Position numbers and translations under genes: made by a program. The notes under the pieces were generated by a model, which was not told the origin of the DNA, made no database searches, and saw only the letters and a list, made by a program, of their open reading frames with translations. A DNA stretch of 64,000 nucleotides from Botrytis cinerea B05.10 (Eukaryota; Ascomycota; Leotiomycetes; Helotiales; Sclerotiniaceae): assembly GCF_000143535.2 (NCBI RefSeq), contig NC_037321.1, positions 682,001-746,000 of the forward strand, given 5' to 3'. Positions 32,857-44,151 of this stretch are shown here, in pieces. Every line of letters starts with the position of its first letter. The first letter of the stretch is position 1.

Positions 32857-33355
32857 TAGGCTCTCCGAGACCAAAAGACCAGCATCTGCACACCCTGGAC
32901 CTATTCGCTGATTTTCTTAATCCTTGTTCTCTCCACAACCTGAGATCAATAAACCTTTGGAAAAGAATATGCCTCTTATCCTTTACCGGTACTTCATGCG
33001 AACCCCGCCATATAGTCCACTCAGTTTATTAGTTCATGAGCTCATGCTTAGAGATATTGCCCTGTCATCTTGTGGCTACTATTTTAGCTTTTTATTTCCC
33101 CTTCCAAGACAGTCCTGCTGATATACAGGGAGCCAAGGTGTATGTCAATTACATGCCGTTTTCAGGAGATATAGATGCTCGAATCGCACTCTCTAAATCC
33201 TTTTAGAACCTTATTTACTTCTTCCATCTTCTGGACAGCTCGTTAGCCATCAACCTTTAAATCTGTCAATCATTAACAGAGCTTCCATCGCAGCTAGATT
33301 AAGCCTCCCCAAACCAACCTTGTTCTAGCAACTTTGTTTGCACATCAACTCCAAA

Positions 33356-36300
33356 ATGCTTTCCAATCCCCTTCATCGTTTCTCGGCGTATAATACTATG
33401 CCCTCGAACAATATGTTGTCTAACGGACACTTACCGTCCAGTCATATGCACACTTCAGGCTTAGACACTCTTGCTCATGGCTCACAATATGCTATCTCAC
33501 AGCTTCACCAACAGCAAGTGGACATTCGTCAAAACTCACAGAGTCACAGAAATGCTACTTCAAAACATCGTCAGCATCCTTATGCAATGGGAATGCCAGG
33601 AGGCAACGCTACACCTGCCAGAGCGACCGGGAATTCTGGACCAATTCGAAGAAGAATTAGCAGAGCTTGCGATCAGTGTAATCAACTCAGGACTAAATGC
33701 GATGGTCAAAGTCCCTGCGCTCATTGTGTCGGTAAGTATTTTCATTGAAATCTAACGGATACGGCTCATGAGGACATAGAATTTGGACTAGGATGCGAGT
33801 ATATTCGTGAACGAAAAAAGCGAGGAAAAGCTTCCCGAAAAGATCTTGCACAACAAGCAGCCGCTGCCGCTGCTGCCAATGGACAAAAGTCGCCTACTGA
33901 TCAATCGTCCGAAGAGAGATCGCCAGTGGAGTCCCGCAATGATCCATCTTCCGCCATTTCCATGACAAACGAAAATGTTGAATTCCCACGACATACACCA
34001 TCTAGGTCTTTAAGTCTTAACACAGCCGCCGTTGAAAAGCCTTCAGCTCGAGAATTGATGAAAGGAAGAATTCGTGCCGGTAGTCTCGAAAGCCTCACAG
34101 AAGTACCATCCCAAGGACATCCGCCCCACGTTAGCCGCGCAGACGTCGATCAAATCGGCAGTCCTGGGTCCCTGAATTTACATGGCTATTCAAGCATGCA
34201 CGGTTACCGCTCTACTTTAAATCCCCACATGATGAACGGCAGTGGCAGTCATGCAAACTTTAACACGTCGCAGACCGGTTATTCAGATCTACCCTATGCT
34301 ATACAGGGCCAAAGCCCGCCTAATTTTACGGGTAATACCCAAGGTCAGTTTCGTTTAGCCGAAAGCCCTTTGACCGGTTTTCCTATGGGCTCTGAGGCCC
34401 CTTCACCCGGTGGGTGGATGTCATTACCCTCTCCTTCAAACCAGTACCAACACGTGACACATCAGAACTTCAATGCGCCTCTACGATATCCCGTGCTACA
34501 GCCATTGGTACCTCACCTTGGCAGTATCATCCCCATACCTTTAGCTTGTGATTTACTCGAATTATATTTCGCAAGCTCGTCATCAGCTTTGATGCACCCT
34601 ACCTCTCCTTATATTCTCGGTTACGTCTTTCGCAAACACTCGATACTTCACCCCACGAAACCTCGGCAATGTACGCCTGCCTTACTTGCTAGCATTTTAT
34701 GGGTTGTGGCACAAACTAGTGACGCAGCTTTTCTAACAGCCAGTCCATCATCTCGTGGACGAATTTGTCAAAAGTTACTCGAACTTACTGTCGGTCTCCT
34801 TAAACCTCTTATTCATGGAACGTCCGGAAGCAACGAATCTGCTTCCAATTTTTCTAATACTGTCATTAATGGCGTGGCGCTGGGTGGTCTTGGTGTAGCG
34901 ATGCCCGGTTCGGTATCTACAGATGCACTGAATGAAACAGGTGCTTTTGGTGCAGCGGGAACTCTTGACGATGTTATAACTTATATTCATCTCGCCACTG
35001 TCGTTTCCGCTAGTGAGTACAAAGGAGCGAGCCTGCGTTGGTGGAATGCGGCTTGGTCATTGGCTCGTGAACTTAAATTAGGAAGGGAATTACCCCACCA
35101 TCCAGCACCAATGGCTCCAGAACAACCAAATGAAGGAGCCAATGATGTGGATGCTGACGGAGAAGATGATGATGAATTACCTCGAACTCCAGGATCGATA
35201 ACCGAAGAAGAGAGAGAAGAAAGGAGAAGGATATGGTGGCTTTGTTATACCGTGGACAGGCACCTCGCATTATGTTACAACAGGCCACTCTTTCTGTTAG
35301 ATATAGAATGTGATGGTCTTCTCCAGCCAATGGATGATGCATTATGGCAGGCTGGAGAATACTATACTGGTGATTCAAGCATTCATATTACTTCCCCTTC
35401 GGGCACTCATCGTATACGGACGCGCGGACCTAACTTTGAGTGTACTGGACATAGTATATTCGGATACTTCCTACCCCTAATGACGATCCTCGGCGAGATC
35501 GTAGATCTCTACCACGCCAAAAACCATCCTCGATTCGGCATTGGCTTTCGTTCTGCTCGCGAGTGGGATGATCATGCTAATGAAATCGCAAAACAACTCG
35601 ATGCCTATGGTCAAAGTCTACGAAATTTCGAATCCGAACAAATTCCTCCCTTGCCGGATGATCAAACTGAAAACATGGAAGGCAACAATTCATCCTCTTC
35701 ACCAAATAAAACTCTCGAACGCAACGATGCCGGCTCTCCTTCAGTTCATTCAGTTCACACCGTATCCTCAAGTCACGTCTCCGAAGCCAATATCCAAACG
35801 CGGATTGTGGTGGCTTATGGTACACATGTCATGCATGTTCTTCACATCTTATTAACGGGAAAATGGGACCCAATTTCTTTACTTGACGATAACGACCTAT
35901 GGATCTCGTCGCAAAGTTTCATCAACGCGACAGGTCATGCTGTTAGTGCAGCAGAAGCCATAAATAACATTTTGGAATATGATCCCGGGTTGGAGTTTAT
36001 GCCGTTTTTCTTTGGTGTGTATTTGTTGCAGGGTAGCTTTCTGTTGTTACTCATTGCCGATAAACTTCAGGTATGTTTGATTCTGTGCTTATTCTTCGCT
36101 GCCTACATCTTTTCCGAAATATGATGTGAATCATTAAACTAACATCAATAAATAGGTCGAAGCATCACCCAGCGTGGTAAAAGCCTGTGAAACCATCGTC
36201 CGAGCCCACGAAGCCTGTGTCGCGACGCTGAATACAGAATACCAGGTTAGTTCCGCCTTGATTCATTGACTCATTAACCCCTCTCTTCTCCCTCTCTCCA

Positions 36301-36486
36301 CACTCTATATCACATCCATAGAAAACTAACACAATACCCCAGCGCAATTTCCGCAAAGTAATGCGCTCAGCACTCGCACAGGTGCGCGGCCGTATCCCAG
36401 AAGACTTCAACGAGCAACAGTTGAAACGGAGAGAAGTGCTCTCTCTATATCGTTGGACGGGCGATGGAACGGGTTTAGCTTTATGA
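33356..36486 (+). CDS. xlnR: Xylanolytic transcriptional activator XlnR/Xyr1 (Zn2Cys6)
   Basis: Master activator of xylanase, cellulase and pentose-catabolism genes in filamentous ascomycetes (established). Exons 33356-33731, 33780-36070, 36156-36245, 36343-36486; 966 aa, the usual length. The frame is open from 33338 but the first ATG is 33356. The DNA-binding domain starts [20 protein letters not shown] with the six cysteines at 105, 108, 115, 121, 124 and 131 (CX2CX6CX5CX2CX6C); intron 1 falls between Cys 5 and Cys 6. It is followed by the basic [15 protein letters not shown]. Then come a long Ser/Pro/His-rich region, the fungal-specific factor domain ([60 protein letters not shown]), an acidic loop ([11 protein letters not shown]), and the conserved C-terminal end [15 protein letters not shown]. 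All four exons join in frame. It acts in the nucleus on GGCTAA-type sites. Confidence 0.97.
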
Positions 36487-37474
36487 TTTTTTCCTTGCTT
36501 CTTCTTTTCTCTCTCTCTCTTGATGTGTTTGCGCTTTTACTTTCTCACAGTGCGCGATGAATTGGACGGAATGGGACGGGACGGGATAGGCAGGGAAGGC
36601 AAGGGATGGATATCGGACTGGGAACATGAATATGAATATGGATCTTGGAGACCCCCTACTGGAAACCTGAAAATGGAACGGGCAAGAAAAGAAACGGAAA
36701 GGAAAGGAAAGGAAATTCATGAAATGGACAGGAAATCACGACATGGCATTCAAAGAAAACAGAGATTTGATGACCTGGAGTTGGATGTGTGTGTGTGTTT
36801 TTTATATACATAAATCTTACTCGATGCAGATATATATATGATCTTTTCTGGTGTTTATGATTCAAATGTATATATATACTATGTAAAATCCTTTCCTGCC
36901 TATTTTCACTTTGTATCTGCGTTGGATTTTGAAATTGAGAATGCGAGATGAGGATTGTTTTTCGAATAAGTATATACATGAGCAACTGCGATTTGTATGT
37001 AACTCTTTTGCTTGTGTTCATCATTCATCTGGAACGTTTTGTAGATCTCAACGCTGTCTTCTGCTATTAACACCATAAATCAAAACATGCTGTGTGAATA
37101 TTGCAGCTGTGGAATAGGAGTTTTGACAAATGCATACCATAGTATATATTTTTTCTTTCGTTGTGTATACTTGAAACTATCGACAAATTATCATTACTTC
37201 TCATTCCAAATTACCATCCCATACTACAATATATACAAATCTTCATTCATCTCATCTCATCATTGAATACAAGTCGCTCATCAATCGGTCAACCACCAAA
37301 CCATGCGCCAAGCAATGCTCGCTCATTCGCTCATATAATAGGCAATCCACACATAGCCCAATCAACAAACAAATACCAAGAAAGAAAGGAAATCTCTAGC
37401 CCAGCGACTAAGTGAGTAATTCGCCAAATTTTCGCCCACAACATCTGCTAACCCCCAGTAAATAGTATATACAC
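36487..37474. other. Convergent intergenic region xlnR / SulP permease
   Basis: Nearly 1 kb holding both 3' ends. It contains a purine-rich stretch with GGAAAGGAAAGG repeats (about 36680-36720), a GT run at 36787-36800 and TATATA runs at 36829-36880. No credible frame. Confidence 0.45.
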
Positions 37475-40131
37475 TCATGTACTCGCAATATCATGAGGTA
37501 AATTAATGGCGTCTGGATCGATTGCGGTTTCCGTCAATCTCAACGCCTCTTCCACATCTTTGACGAAATGTTCTCTGCCCCCACAAGTTTCCAAAATCCC
37601 ACTTCGTTCCAACAATTTCCAAATATGAGTTCCTTCCTGAGGACCACGAGAGAAGAATACTCTAACACCTCTATTTCTATATCCCCTTACGATTTCTTCT
37701 AAAACCTGTGTACCCGAACCATCAAGTCCTGTGACGCCATGAATATCAAAAATAATGTTTTTGTTGTGTTCAGGAGACCGTACGCGAGGTAGTGCAGGAT
37801 GGGCATTGTTTGTACCGTATAATTCTAATCGTCTCAGTCGATTTTTGAGATCACCGGTGTTTGCGAAGGTAAGTGGTTCGGGGATTTTAACAATGAGACA
37901 TCCCTCGATAAACTCAAGCTTCTCTGGGTTGTCTTCCGCGTTTTCGAAACGATTGGTGCCAGGAATACGGCCTAGAATTTGGATACGAGGACGAGTGGAG
38001 TGTTTGATAACGGAGAGAAGGGAGAGACCGACTCCGATGGCGATACCAAGGGTAAGTGAGTAAAAAATAGTCGAGGCGAAGATAATAAACATGAGGCCCA
38101 GTTCAGTATATCCACGAATTCGGATGAAAAATGCTATGTCGTGAGGAGCTTCTTCGATTAAAGAATAGGCTACCACTGTGATCATGGAGGAGAGAACCGC
38201 TTTCTAAGGGGATATTAGCTCAAGGAAAACCCTATAGGAAAGCATGGAGGCATACCGGAAGATAATAGAATGCAGGCAAGAGGAACATGATGCAGAGCAC
38301 GGTTAACAAACTCAAGAAAATGCTACTCATGGGAGTTTTTCCACCAGTGCTAGCATTGACTTTGCTTCGACCATACCCACCAAATGCAGGAACAGCTTGA
38401 AAGCAACCACCAACTAAATTTGCAACTCCAAGAGCGACCAGTTCTCGATTCGGACTGAGTTGGACTCCTTGGATCATGTCTTTACCCTCTGCACCAGCAA
38501 GGCTTTTAGCCGCTACGGACGACTCGAAGAAACCGAGAAGCGCGATCAGGAAAGAAGTTCCCATAGATTCTCGGACATGCTTCATGTGGGAAATTTGGAA
38601 TGGCCATCTGAAAGTAAATGGCGCTCCGCCGGTCGATTTTACTTCTCCAAGGATCTGGACTCCAAGGTCTTCCCAATTATATTGCCAGGCTAGAATGGCC
38701 GAAATAACCACAACTAGAAATCTGTCTGGTATATATGCAACACTTGGATATCGAGGCTGAAGGCGCTTTTTCATCTCTCTAAGTCAAATTAGTAGTGAGC
38801 GAAACTAAGATTTTTGGTTCGACATACCTGAAGATCATAATGATAATAAAACTGACACCAGCAACAACACAAGTAAGCTTATGCGCTTTGCTTGCATTGC
38901 GAATCAAAAAGCCCAACTTGTCAACACTACTGCCATGAGCGACACCTCCCATTTCATCTGCCAGTGCTGCCAATCCCATCTCTGGTATTAATTGATCAAC
39001 CATGATAACAAAACCGATCGCAGAGATAAACCCTCTTAAGAATGGTCTGCTCAACACACTGTCCAGGAATCCCAGGCGAGTTAAGCCAGCAATGAAGATT
39101 ACTGCTCCTGCCATACCGGTAACAATACCGGCAACTCTCGCGTGCATTAAATCGTCTTCTTCGCCCCCATTGCCGATATCAACAGTAGATTTTACAACCG
39201 TGCCAACTAACAGACTTCCTGCGGCTTCAGGACCAACCACCATTTGTGGACAGCTTCCAAATATAGCATATATGAGTGGGTTGAAAACAAAAGCGTAAAG
39301 ACCATTGATTGGCGGAACGTGTGCGAGATTGGATGCATAAGAGAGTGCCATAGGTAGGTAGAAGGAAGCCATTGTGATAGCAGCTATAAGGTCGCCTCGA
39401 AGATGTACCCATCTGTATTGTCGAATCCAGGTGAAAAATGGTATGTAGTAATTTATGTACCTGTTACGCAACAAATTGTTAGCAAAACTCCATACGCGAT
39501 CCTGACAGCTTAGTGTTTGTACATACATTCCAGTAGTGTTGGTAATTCCATGTTGTTCTGCGAGCCAACTTGTCGTGCTCATCCTCTTTGGCTTTGCCAT
39601 TGGACCACTCCTCACTCCTAAACCTTTAAGTAACCCTCCAATCATCCCGTCACTAGCCTCTCCGTTGCCATTGGGAGATACTGGCGCAGAACCTCCAAAG
39701 CTCCTTACACTGTCCGCACGACTCCCCAGCCTCGGACTGAACGTTCCATGATTGCAAGGTCCAGAATGCGCCGCATTTCCACTCGATTCAAAAGGCTTCC
39801 TCAGTAAGGCGGTGGTCTCATCAGAGAGCTTTCCTCCAAACCCAGTATGGCCGTCTAGTCCATCATCTGTGCTTGCAGATGTATCGGGGCGAGCAGGATG
39901 AGCATGCGGTAAGGGTTGCCCATTATTGTTTCTCGAGTTCTCATCATTCCTATCATTTGTACCGTCCTCTTCAACATGTCTAGTCGCCTCTGGGCTCGTC
40001 GCAAGGGTAAAAGATTCTCTCAATCCGCTAGGATGTGTCGGTGTGAATTGCGAAACATTTTGACTTCGCAGACTTGGAGTTCTGGAATTTGCTCGTAAAG
40101 GTGGAGAAGTTGGTGTTCGTGATGAAGTCAT
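37475..40131 (-). CDS. Sulfate permease family (SulP/SLC26) transporter with STAS domain
   Basis: Four exons on the minus strand: 40131-39527, 39460-38828, 38778-38256, 38203-37475; 829 aa. The first intron (39526-39461) is 66 nt with GTATGT, GCTAACA and CAG, and has no in-frame stop, so the frame reads through it. Its removal gives the family-like TTGMYINYYIPFFTWIRQY. Residues about 1-185 are a Ser/Thr/Pro-rich cytosolic extension. The membrane core has MASFYLPMALSYASNLAHVPPINGLYAFVFNPLIYAIFGSCPQMVVGPEAAGSLLVG-type SulP sequence, LVALGVANLVGGCFQAVPAFGGYGRSKVNASTGGKTPMS, and LPKAVLSSMI. The C-terminal STAS domain includes IIFDIHGVTGLDGSGTQVLEEIVRGYRNRGV. The substrate may be sulfate or another anion; the long N-terminus and STAS form set it apart from the main sulfate permeases, so I do not name one. 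Confidence 0.93.
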
Positions 40132-40504
40132 GGTTAACTAGGGCGTGAAGAAACTGCCCTGAATATGATTATTTTTTACATCAATTTACAACTAAAAATG
40201 AAGTAATGTTTTGATTAATATTCTGGGGTTTGGGGAATGTTTTGAAGGGAGATGGAGGAATTTGGAGATATTTGGGTGGAGAGGGGACCCTTGATGTAAT
40301 TGAACCAATGAAAAGCGTTAAATTGATAATTATGGGCCTGGTGGATTATCGAGTTCCCGACTTTATACCGTTGAGATTTTCATTTGTAATTCATTCGTAT
40401 TAGGTAGGTAATTGTGTATCGCCAATAGGAATCAGACAGTGAGAACTGTAGGAGTCGACTTTTCTACATTGTTCGGCCTGCATCTGATGCTATCTCGATT
40501 TACC

Positions 40505-40641
40505 AGAGAGAGGGCGTGTGTGTGTGAGGAAGAGAGGGAGGAGGAGAGGGAGGAAGAGAGAGAGGGAGAGAGAGGGAGAGAGAGGGAGAGAGAGGGAGAG
40601 AGAGGGAGAGAGAGGGAGAGAGAGGGAGAGAGAGGGAGAGA

Positions 40642-40672
<31 letters not shown>
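40505..40672. repeat. Homopurine minisatellite, 10-bp unit AGAGGGAGAG
   Basis: Nine exact copies of AGAGGGAGAG run from 40561 to 40650, preceded by degenerate GAGGAAGAG copies and followed by a pure (AG)n tract to about 40672. The whole stretch is purine on the plus strand. It lies 370-540 bases upstream of the permease ATG, where on the coding strand it is a long CT tract. Antisense Leu/Ser-only frames across it are artefacts of the repeat. Confidence 0.95.
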
Positions 40673-40883
40673 TATGTCTGTATGATTTTGAAGATATTAC
40701 TATGCGGCAACCCTTCAACGCCCTACGCAGTCCTCCAATAGGTTCCTTTGTTTATCCTCACAAGAGTACCTATATAGGTAGTTATTTGCTGCAGTTCCAC
40801 ATCCTTATGCGCATTGTACATTGTGCATCTCTAAATTTGAGGGATTTTTATCTTTGTTATATGCCTCGTCTTCAGAGCATCTC

Positions 40884-41417
40884 TGCATTATGTCCGATCA
40901 TCCCGATATTGTGGCATCTCGGCCGGCACTGGTGCGGATTGACAGTATCAACAAGTTTACCTCTCCTCCCAGAAACAGAATTGGTGGACGGAGATGTGCT
41001 TTTGATATTTAAGCGATAGTTCGCTGGCCGTGTGGAGAAGGTCTTCCAAAATACTCCCAAAGTATCGTTAGAAATTCCGGTACTGAGTGCGTGAGAAATC
41101 TTTGGGGTGCAGGAATCTCAAGGAAGAATTTGTATGAGACGGCGAGAAGCTGTTTTCCGGATTCGGATGTAGCCAAGATTGACTCAGGCAAGCATCCTCA
41201 GTGGACTTGGTATGAAAATCGGGTTGGAAAATTGGCTACTTGGCGTGCAAACTGGGCTGCTATGGGGGACCGGGCGTACAATAGACCGAACTTTCTAGGG
41301 GTTCTAGGAGAGTTAGAAGGATTAGAGATAGACAGGCCAGAGGGAGACAACGAAGTGAAAAACTGCGTCTGCCGTCGGCTGTCGTACACATCTGGAACCC
41401 TTACAACTTATTCTTGA
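40884..41417 (+). pseudogene. Interrupted reading frame of unknown family
   Basis: Starting at the ATG of MSDHPDIVASRPALVRI (near 40890), the frame runs for about 40 codons to a single TAA at 41010-41012, and then stays open in the same frame to 41417, a further 134 codons including LPKYSQSIVRN, NLWGAGISRKNLYETARSC and HPQWTWYENRVGKLATWRAN. The composition is balanced and protein-like on both sides of the stop. Either an unrecognised intron removes the stop, or this is a gene broken by a nonsense mutation, or it is chance. I recognise no domain. There is no clear GT...AG pair of normal intron length that restores a family-like sequence. Confidence 0.3.
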
Positions 41418-42273
41418 GGCAAGTCAAGAAGCCCTTTTTCAGACAATTCAATGATTATAAGGTCTTCGCGTTCGTATTCCCAATCTAATTAACACTAATT
41501 AGGGGTCCTCCTTCACATGTTTGGTCATGCTCTGGGCTTACAGCACTTCCTATAGCAATAGAAAGAGGGATGTACAGACAGGATCCAGTTATCCATTCTG
41601 CCTCAATGTTAACTCTTGCACAAACTCTTCATCTTTGACAGGGTATTTAGTGTTCGGACTGTTGAAAACTCTAATTCTTAGTTCTTCAAAACTTCACTAC
41701 AGTTATCCATGATCTATCATAATCCTCTCCTGCTTTTGCTGTACATCGTGCTCGACATATTGACAATATGAGACCTTATTAAGGCCGTTCTGGATAGATG
41801 CTATGAACTTCGAGCGATGATTCGTATCGTGTTGGGCGCGCTACGCTAAGTTAGATGATATGAGCTCTGCAACCTCTCGTTCATTGTTGGTTCCTGTTTT
41901 GTCTTTCTGGCCTACTCATTAGACAAGAGAAGCACGAAAACAGTGGTCAGGATAATATTATTGCGCCACGAGGACGAGGGATAGTATCATTACACTAGCT
42001 TACTTCAATGATTGAACGGCGAAGATCGTTTTTTTACTACAACAGGCCCGGCAAGCAGCGACTTAACGTTTTATCTAACAAGCGTAGACAGGAGCTTGCT
42101 TGATTCTATTTGAGAAATTCACTTGCACATCACGTTATTAAAAGATAGGTGATATGCAAAGTATTTTTATTATAAAGTACTGTCTATTCTCAGTGTGTTG
42201 TATTATTTTGTGCATGAAAGACCCATATATTCTTCGAATTCAGCTTCAAAAGCACAAATTTACCACGGGCTAC

Positions 42274-43162
42274 TCAAATCTTGCTCGGCACCCACAGAGG
42301 CTTCTTCTTCCCTGCAAAAGCTTCTAACCCAATCCTCATATTCTCGCCCTCAAACAATTGCTGATCATACCTCTGTGCAACAATCTGTGTAGCTCTTTCG
42401 ACACTCCCCGTCTCCCAAGCCTCTCTCAATCCCGCTCTTGATACAATTACCGCATCCGGACTTAAAGCTGCAATTTTCTCTGCGAGCACCATACTCTCCT
42501 TCAGTACCGTCTCCGGTGATTGAGCAACTCTGTTAATCAGATTGTATGAAAGTGCTTCCTTGGCTGTAAGTTTCCGATTAGTCAATGCGATTTCTGTGGC
42601 TATTTGAAGTCCACAATTGCGCACTATGCGGGGAAGACCACCAGCTGCGGCGTAGAGACCCACGGCGGCTTCAGGAAGACCGAATGTTGCTAACGGAGAT
42701 GCGACAACCAGATCACTAACAGGTATTAGTTTCTACGTATTTCAATATCCAAGAAGCAGCTGCTATAGTATACCAATTTAAACATATCTCAAACCCCCCA
42801 CCAAGCGCGAACCCATTGACCGCCGCAATAACTGGCTTCTTACCCACCCGCCTACTGATACCACAGAATCCGCTGGGTGGATGTCTACGAGTCGACATTG
42901 GTGGAGGATCAATTTTGAATTTAGCTTGCTCGATTAAATCTTGGCCGGCGCAAAATGCCTTTTCTCCTGCTCCGGTAATAATGGCAACGCGCAAATCAGG
43001 AGAATCGTCGAACCAGTTGAGAATGGCATCAGCTTCCCAATGGGCGAAGCTAGGTATGGAATTCATGGCTTGCGGGCGATTAATGGTTATGAGGAGGATT
43101 TGGGGAGTTGGGTAGGTGAGGAGAAAAGAGGTGGTTTCGGGGGGTGCAGTTGGGGATGTCAT
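42274..43162 (-). CDS. Enoyl-CoA hydratase/isomerase (crotonase family)
   Basis: Two exons on the minus strand, 43162-42774 and 42715-42274; 276 aa, normal for the family. The 58-nt intron splits the Cys codon of CLNCDLVVAS. Crotonase features: the first oxyanion-hole segment GEKAFCAGQDL, the second NGFALGGGFEICLNCDL, and both catalytic acids at the expected 20-residue spacing, E125 (GGGFE) and E145 (FGLPEAAVGLYAAAGGLPRI). Keeping both Glu favours hydratase activity on enoyl-CoA in fatty-acid or amino-acid breakdown. The C-terminus PSKI is a near-match to the peroxisomal PTS1 tripeptide, and no N-terminal mitochondrial presequence is obvious, so peroxisomal location is possible. Confidence 0.92.
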
Positions 43163-44151
43163 GATTGATTTTGGTGGAAAGTGTGATAAGTCTTGGACAA
43201 GCTGGTTGAATTTGTTGATTTTTATTTGCTTCTCATTGATGTAAATATGGTAGAGGCGGAGTTAAATTGGAAGGAGAGCTTTATTAGTATGGGGAAGTAG
43301 CAGAGTGGAGCTCCTCCCCCGCAAATGAATCCGAGCCGAGGTTTGGTCTGTCTGAAATCACGTGCATCATGACATCATGTGATTCGTCGAGGAATTTGGG
43401 AGGGGAGAACAAAACTGGTCTATCTCCTTCGATGGCATGTTTATTTTTGGTCCACATCTGAGTCTTCTATTTGCTGGAATCGTGCATATTTTCTCGCGGC
43501 TTCCATCTCCATCAATATTAAATACGAGAAACAATCGGAGGGGTCTGGATAGCAAAGTATTGACAAGGAGCGCTGTGGGCAATGATTCAACCGCATCTCT
43601 GCTATTTGTATCAGGCGATATACATTAGTCATTGTGCACCTTTTCATTGCTCTAAACTAGGAACATTCTTGAATTGTAACAAAGATGAGAGACCTCACGA
43701 AATGCGTAGAGTCAGCGAACCGAGTTACAGACTCCTCATGGTGCTGTCCACCGGCTTGTATAATCAGGTCCACCCAGAACTTTCTGATTGTCGGACAAGA
43801 TGGATTAAGAATGTTCGCATGATTCTGAACGTTAACCAATTCTAATTTCTCAAACTTATGTAAACGACATCCAAATCGGTGGTTCAGGGGGGAAACCCCC
43901 AGGGACCCTTCACTTCAAGCTTGCAATCAGTCAACCGTGGGCCAAGATTTCTGAACGGAATTAGGACATATGCAAAGTTGCTATTTGTACAATTATTCCT
44001 ATTATTCGATAACATTATAAGGTGGCATATTAATGTTCGCCTACATATCTGGTCACGTTTCTCCGCTTATGATATCCATCCCGCCAACTCCGGTTACCAT
44101 ATGATGTATCCGGAACCTTAAGCCACTGCACAAGATATAAGAGTACTTTTT
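43163..44151. other. Intergenic region, enoyl-CoA hydratase to OPT transporter
   Basis: Nearly 1 kb holding the promoter of the hydratase (-) and the 3' end of the OPT gene (-). Open frames are below 90 codons and not protein-like. No repeat or RNA gene seen. Confidence 0.45.

Larger units (their letters stand above)
27878..33355. other. 5.5-kb gene-poor region between the oxidoreductase and xlnR
   Basis: Divergent intergenic region. The only frame of note is at 29222-29782 (listed separately). Other frames are under 115 codons without domain character. Potential CreA sites lie at 31948-31953, 32113-32118 and 32851-32856. Short repeats include AAGC copies near 31785-31802 and GGGTTGAGCTGGG-type repeats at 32104-32130. 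The length fits a regulatory gene with a complex promoter and possibly a long leader. Confidence 0.5.
40132..42273. other. Intergenic region upstream of the SulP permease
   Basis: About 2.1 kb between the permease start (-) and the 3' end of the enoyl-CoA hydratase (-). It holds the GA-rich microsatellite (40505-40672) in the permease promoter side, and an interrupted frame at 40884-41417 listed separately. The rest (41420-42270) shows no credible gene. Confidence 0.5.

Noticed and set aside
40432..40718. Leu/Ser/Pro-only minus-strand frames
   Set aside because: Produced by the GA microsatellite; no non-repeat protein sequence.
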